DNA of 22,666 nt from Candidatus Altarchaeum sp. CG2_30_32_3053 (lineage in GTDB: Archaea; Altiarchaeota; Altiarchaeia; Altiarchaeales; Altiarchaeaceae). The stretch is from positions 1 to 22,666 of the forward strand of contig MNZY01000180.1 of NCBI GenBank assembly GCA_001873845.1, given 5' to 3'. Each line of letters opens with the position of its first letter. Within the stretch, counting starts at the first letter, position 1. The notes under the pieces were generated by a model. That model had not been told where the DNA came from, searched no databases, and saw only the letters and a list, made by a program, of their open reading frames with translations. Of the stretch, positions 22,147 through 22,666 are shown one piece after another. A program made the translations under genes and the position numbers.

Positions 22147-22666
22147 GGTGTTGGCCCACTAAAATTGGGATAATTATATATTTGTTTTTTTTACTAATAT
22201 TTTTAATATTTTTATAAATATTTGAAAACGATGGAAAACCAAAATAAAAAAACGCTGTCGAAAGCGAACAGATCACAATCAGGCGTGTCCAAACGAAAAT
22301 TGTGAAATATATGGCATAATCAATCATGAACAAGTTGTAAAAAATGGACATCAAAAAAATGGTGTGCAAGAGTACAAATGTAAAGTGTGTGGCACACGGT
22401 TCAATAGAAAGAAAGGAACTCTATTAGAAGGACTTCGTACACCTTTATCAATAATAATAACTGCTATTATGATGTACATGTGTAGAATGTCTGTATCGGC
22501 GATTGCATTAGTACTTGGAAAGCAAGAAAAGACAATAGAGAGATGGATAAAAAAGATATCTCCACACTGTGAGGATATAATAAAACATAAACTGAATAGG
22601 AAAAATCATAATTTTATCAGTAGATTTCTCCAAATGGACGAGTTATGGAGTTACGCATGGAAAAAG
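22147..22666 (+). mobile_element. IS1-like element, left part, runs off the window
   Basis: GGTGTTGGCCCACTAAAATT at 22147 is a likely left inverted repeat, in the style of IS1 ends (GGTG...GCC.ACT). It is followed by an A/T-rich promoter tract (TTTTTATAAATATTT at about 22209-22223) and a transposase frame. The right end and any target duplication are outside the window. Confidence 0.55.
22231..22666 (+). CDS. IS1-like transposase, 5' part, with a frame change at an A7 run
   Basis: From ATG 22231 the frame reads MENQNKK and then meets seven A (22246-22252). Continuing in that frame ends early at a TGA near 22303. With six A it would run on as RCRKRTDHNQACPNENCEIY, VKNGHQKNGVQEYKCKVCGT, a helix-turn-helix (MSVSAIALVLGKQEKTIERW) and QMDELWSYAWKK at the window edge. 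The zinc ribbon (CPNENC ... CKVC), the HTH and the first catalytic Asp in 'MDE.W.Y' are typical of IS1/IS1595-like transposases. The change of frame may be disabling, a sequencing error, or transcriptional slippage on A7; IS1 itself uses A-rich slippage. The gene is truncated by the window end. Confidence 0.7.

Noticed and set aside
1..22666. tRNA, rRNA or known riboswitch genes
   Set aside because: No cloverleaf with a T-loop GTTCRA box, no rRNA-like segment and no recognisable riboswitch core was seen; a covariance-model search was not possible.

Overview
The window is strongly AT-rich and reads as an uncultivated archaeon. The evidence is (i) starts that mostly lack a Shine-Dalgarno sequence and sit directly behind an A/T-rich leader of the TTTAAA-ATG type, as expected for leaderless transcripts; (ii) archaeal gene families: half-size RND/MMPL exporters next to a COG1361 surface protein and a PadR regulator, a CBS-CBS-ParB protein, a NosD-like beta-helix surface protein, and an archaeal-type AAA ATPase remnant. 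An altiarchaeal, DPANN or related lineage is possible, but the phylum cannot be fixed from the sequence alone. TGA, TAA and TAG all end intact genes, so the code is standard.

Layout. 286-6613: a surface/export locus: COG1361 protein, PadR regulator and two half-size RND permeases. A SIR2-TPR gene sits between the two permeases and is flanked by an exact 26-nt direct repeat. 6783-11727: part of a complex I-like (Nuo/Fpo) operon, nuoA, nuoB, a fused nuoCD and nuoH. A decayed UPF0175 antitoxin-like gene, itself split by a 564-bp hairpin-rich insertion, lies between nuoCD and nuoH. 11746-14470: the C-terminal remnant of an archaeal ATPase on the minus strand, interrupted by a complete 2,123-bp IS1634-like element with a TTAAAA target duplication. 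14930-17728: hisS (minus), a SagB-type nitroreductase (plus) and a CBS-ParB protein (minus). 17896-19342: a wrecked pentapeptide-repeat membrane protein carrying two copies of a small TA-flanked MITE; a third copy is at the 3' end of the nitroreductase gene. 19494-22102: a Cys-rich beta-helix surface protein, an acylphosphatase pseudogene and a rhomboid protease. From 22147 an IS1-like element runs off the end.

The main theme is a core energy and surface gene set being eroded by small mobile DNA. Four insertions can be removed in silico with exact restoration of a reading frame (IS1634-like with TTAAAA; two MITE copies with TA; the 564-bp insertion with no duplication), so element boundaries and prior gene structures can be read directly. 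The most promising items for novelty are the TA-flanked MITE family and its 36-bp palindromic relative, the SIR2-TPR cassette between direct repeats, and the roughly 51-bp alternating hairpin array inside the IS200/IS605-like insertion. Gene functions are recognised from motifs only; no database search was possible.
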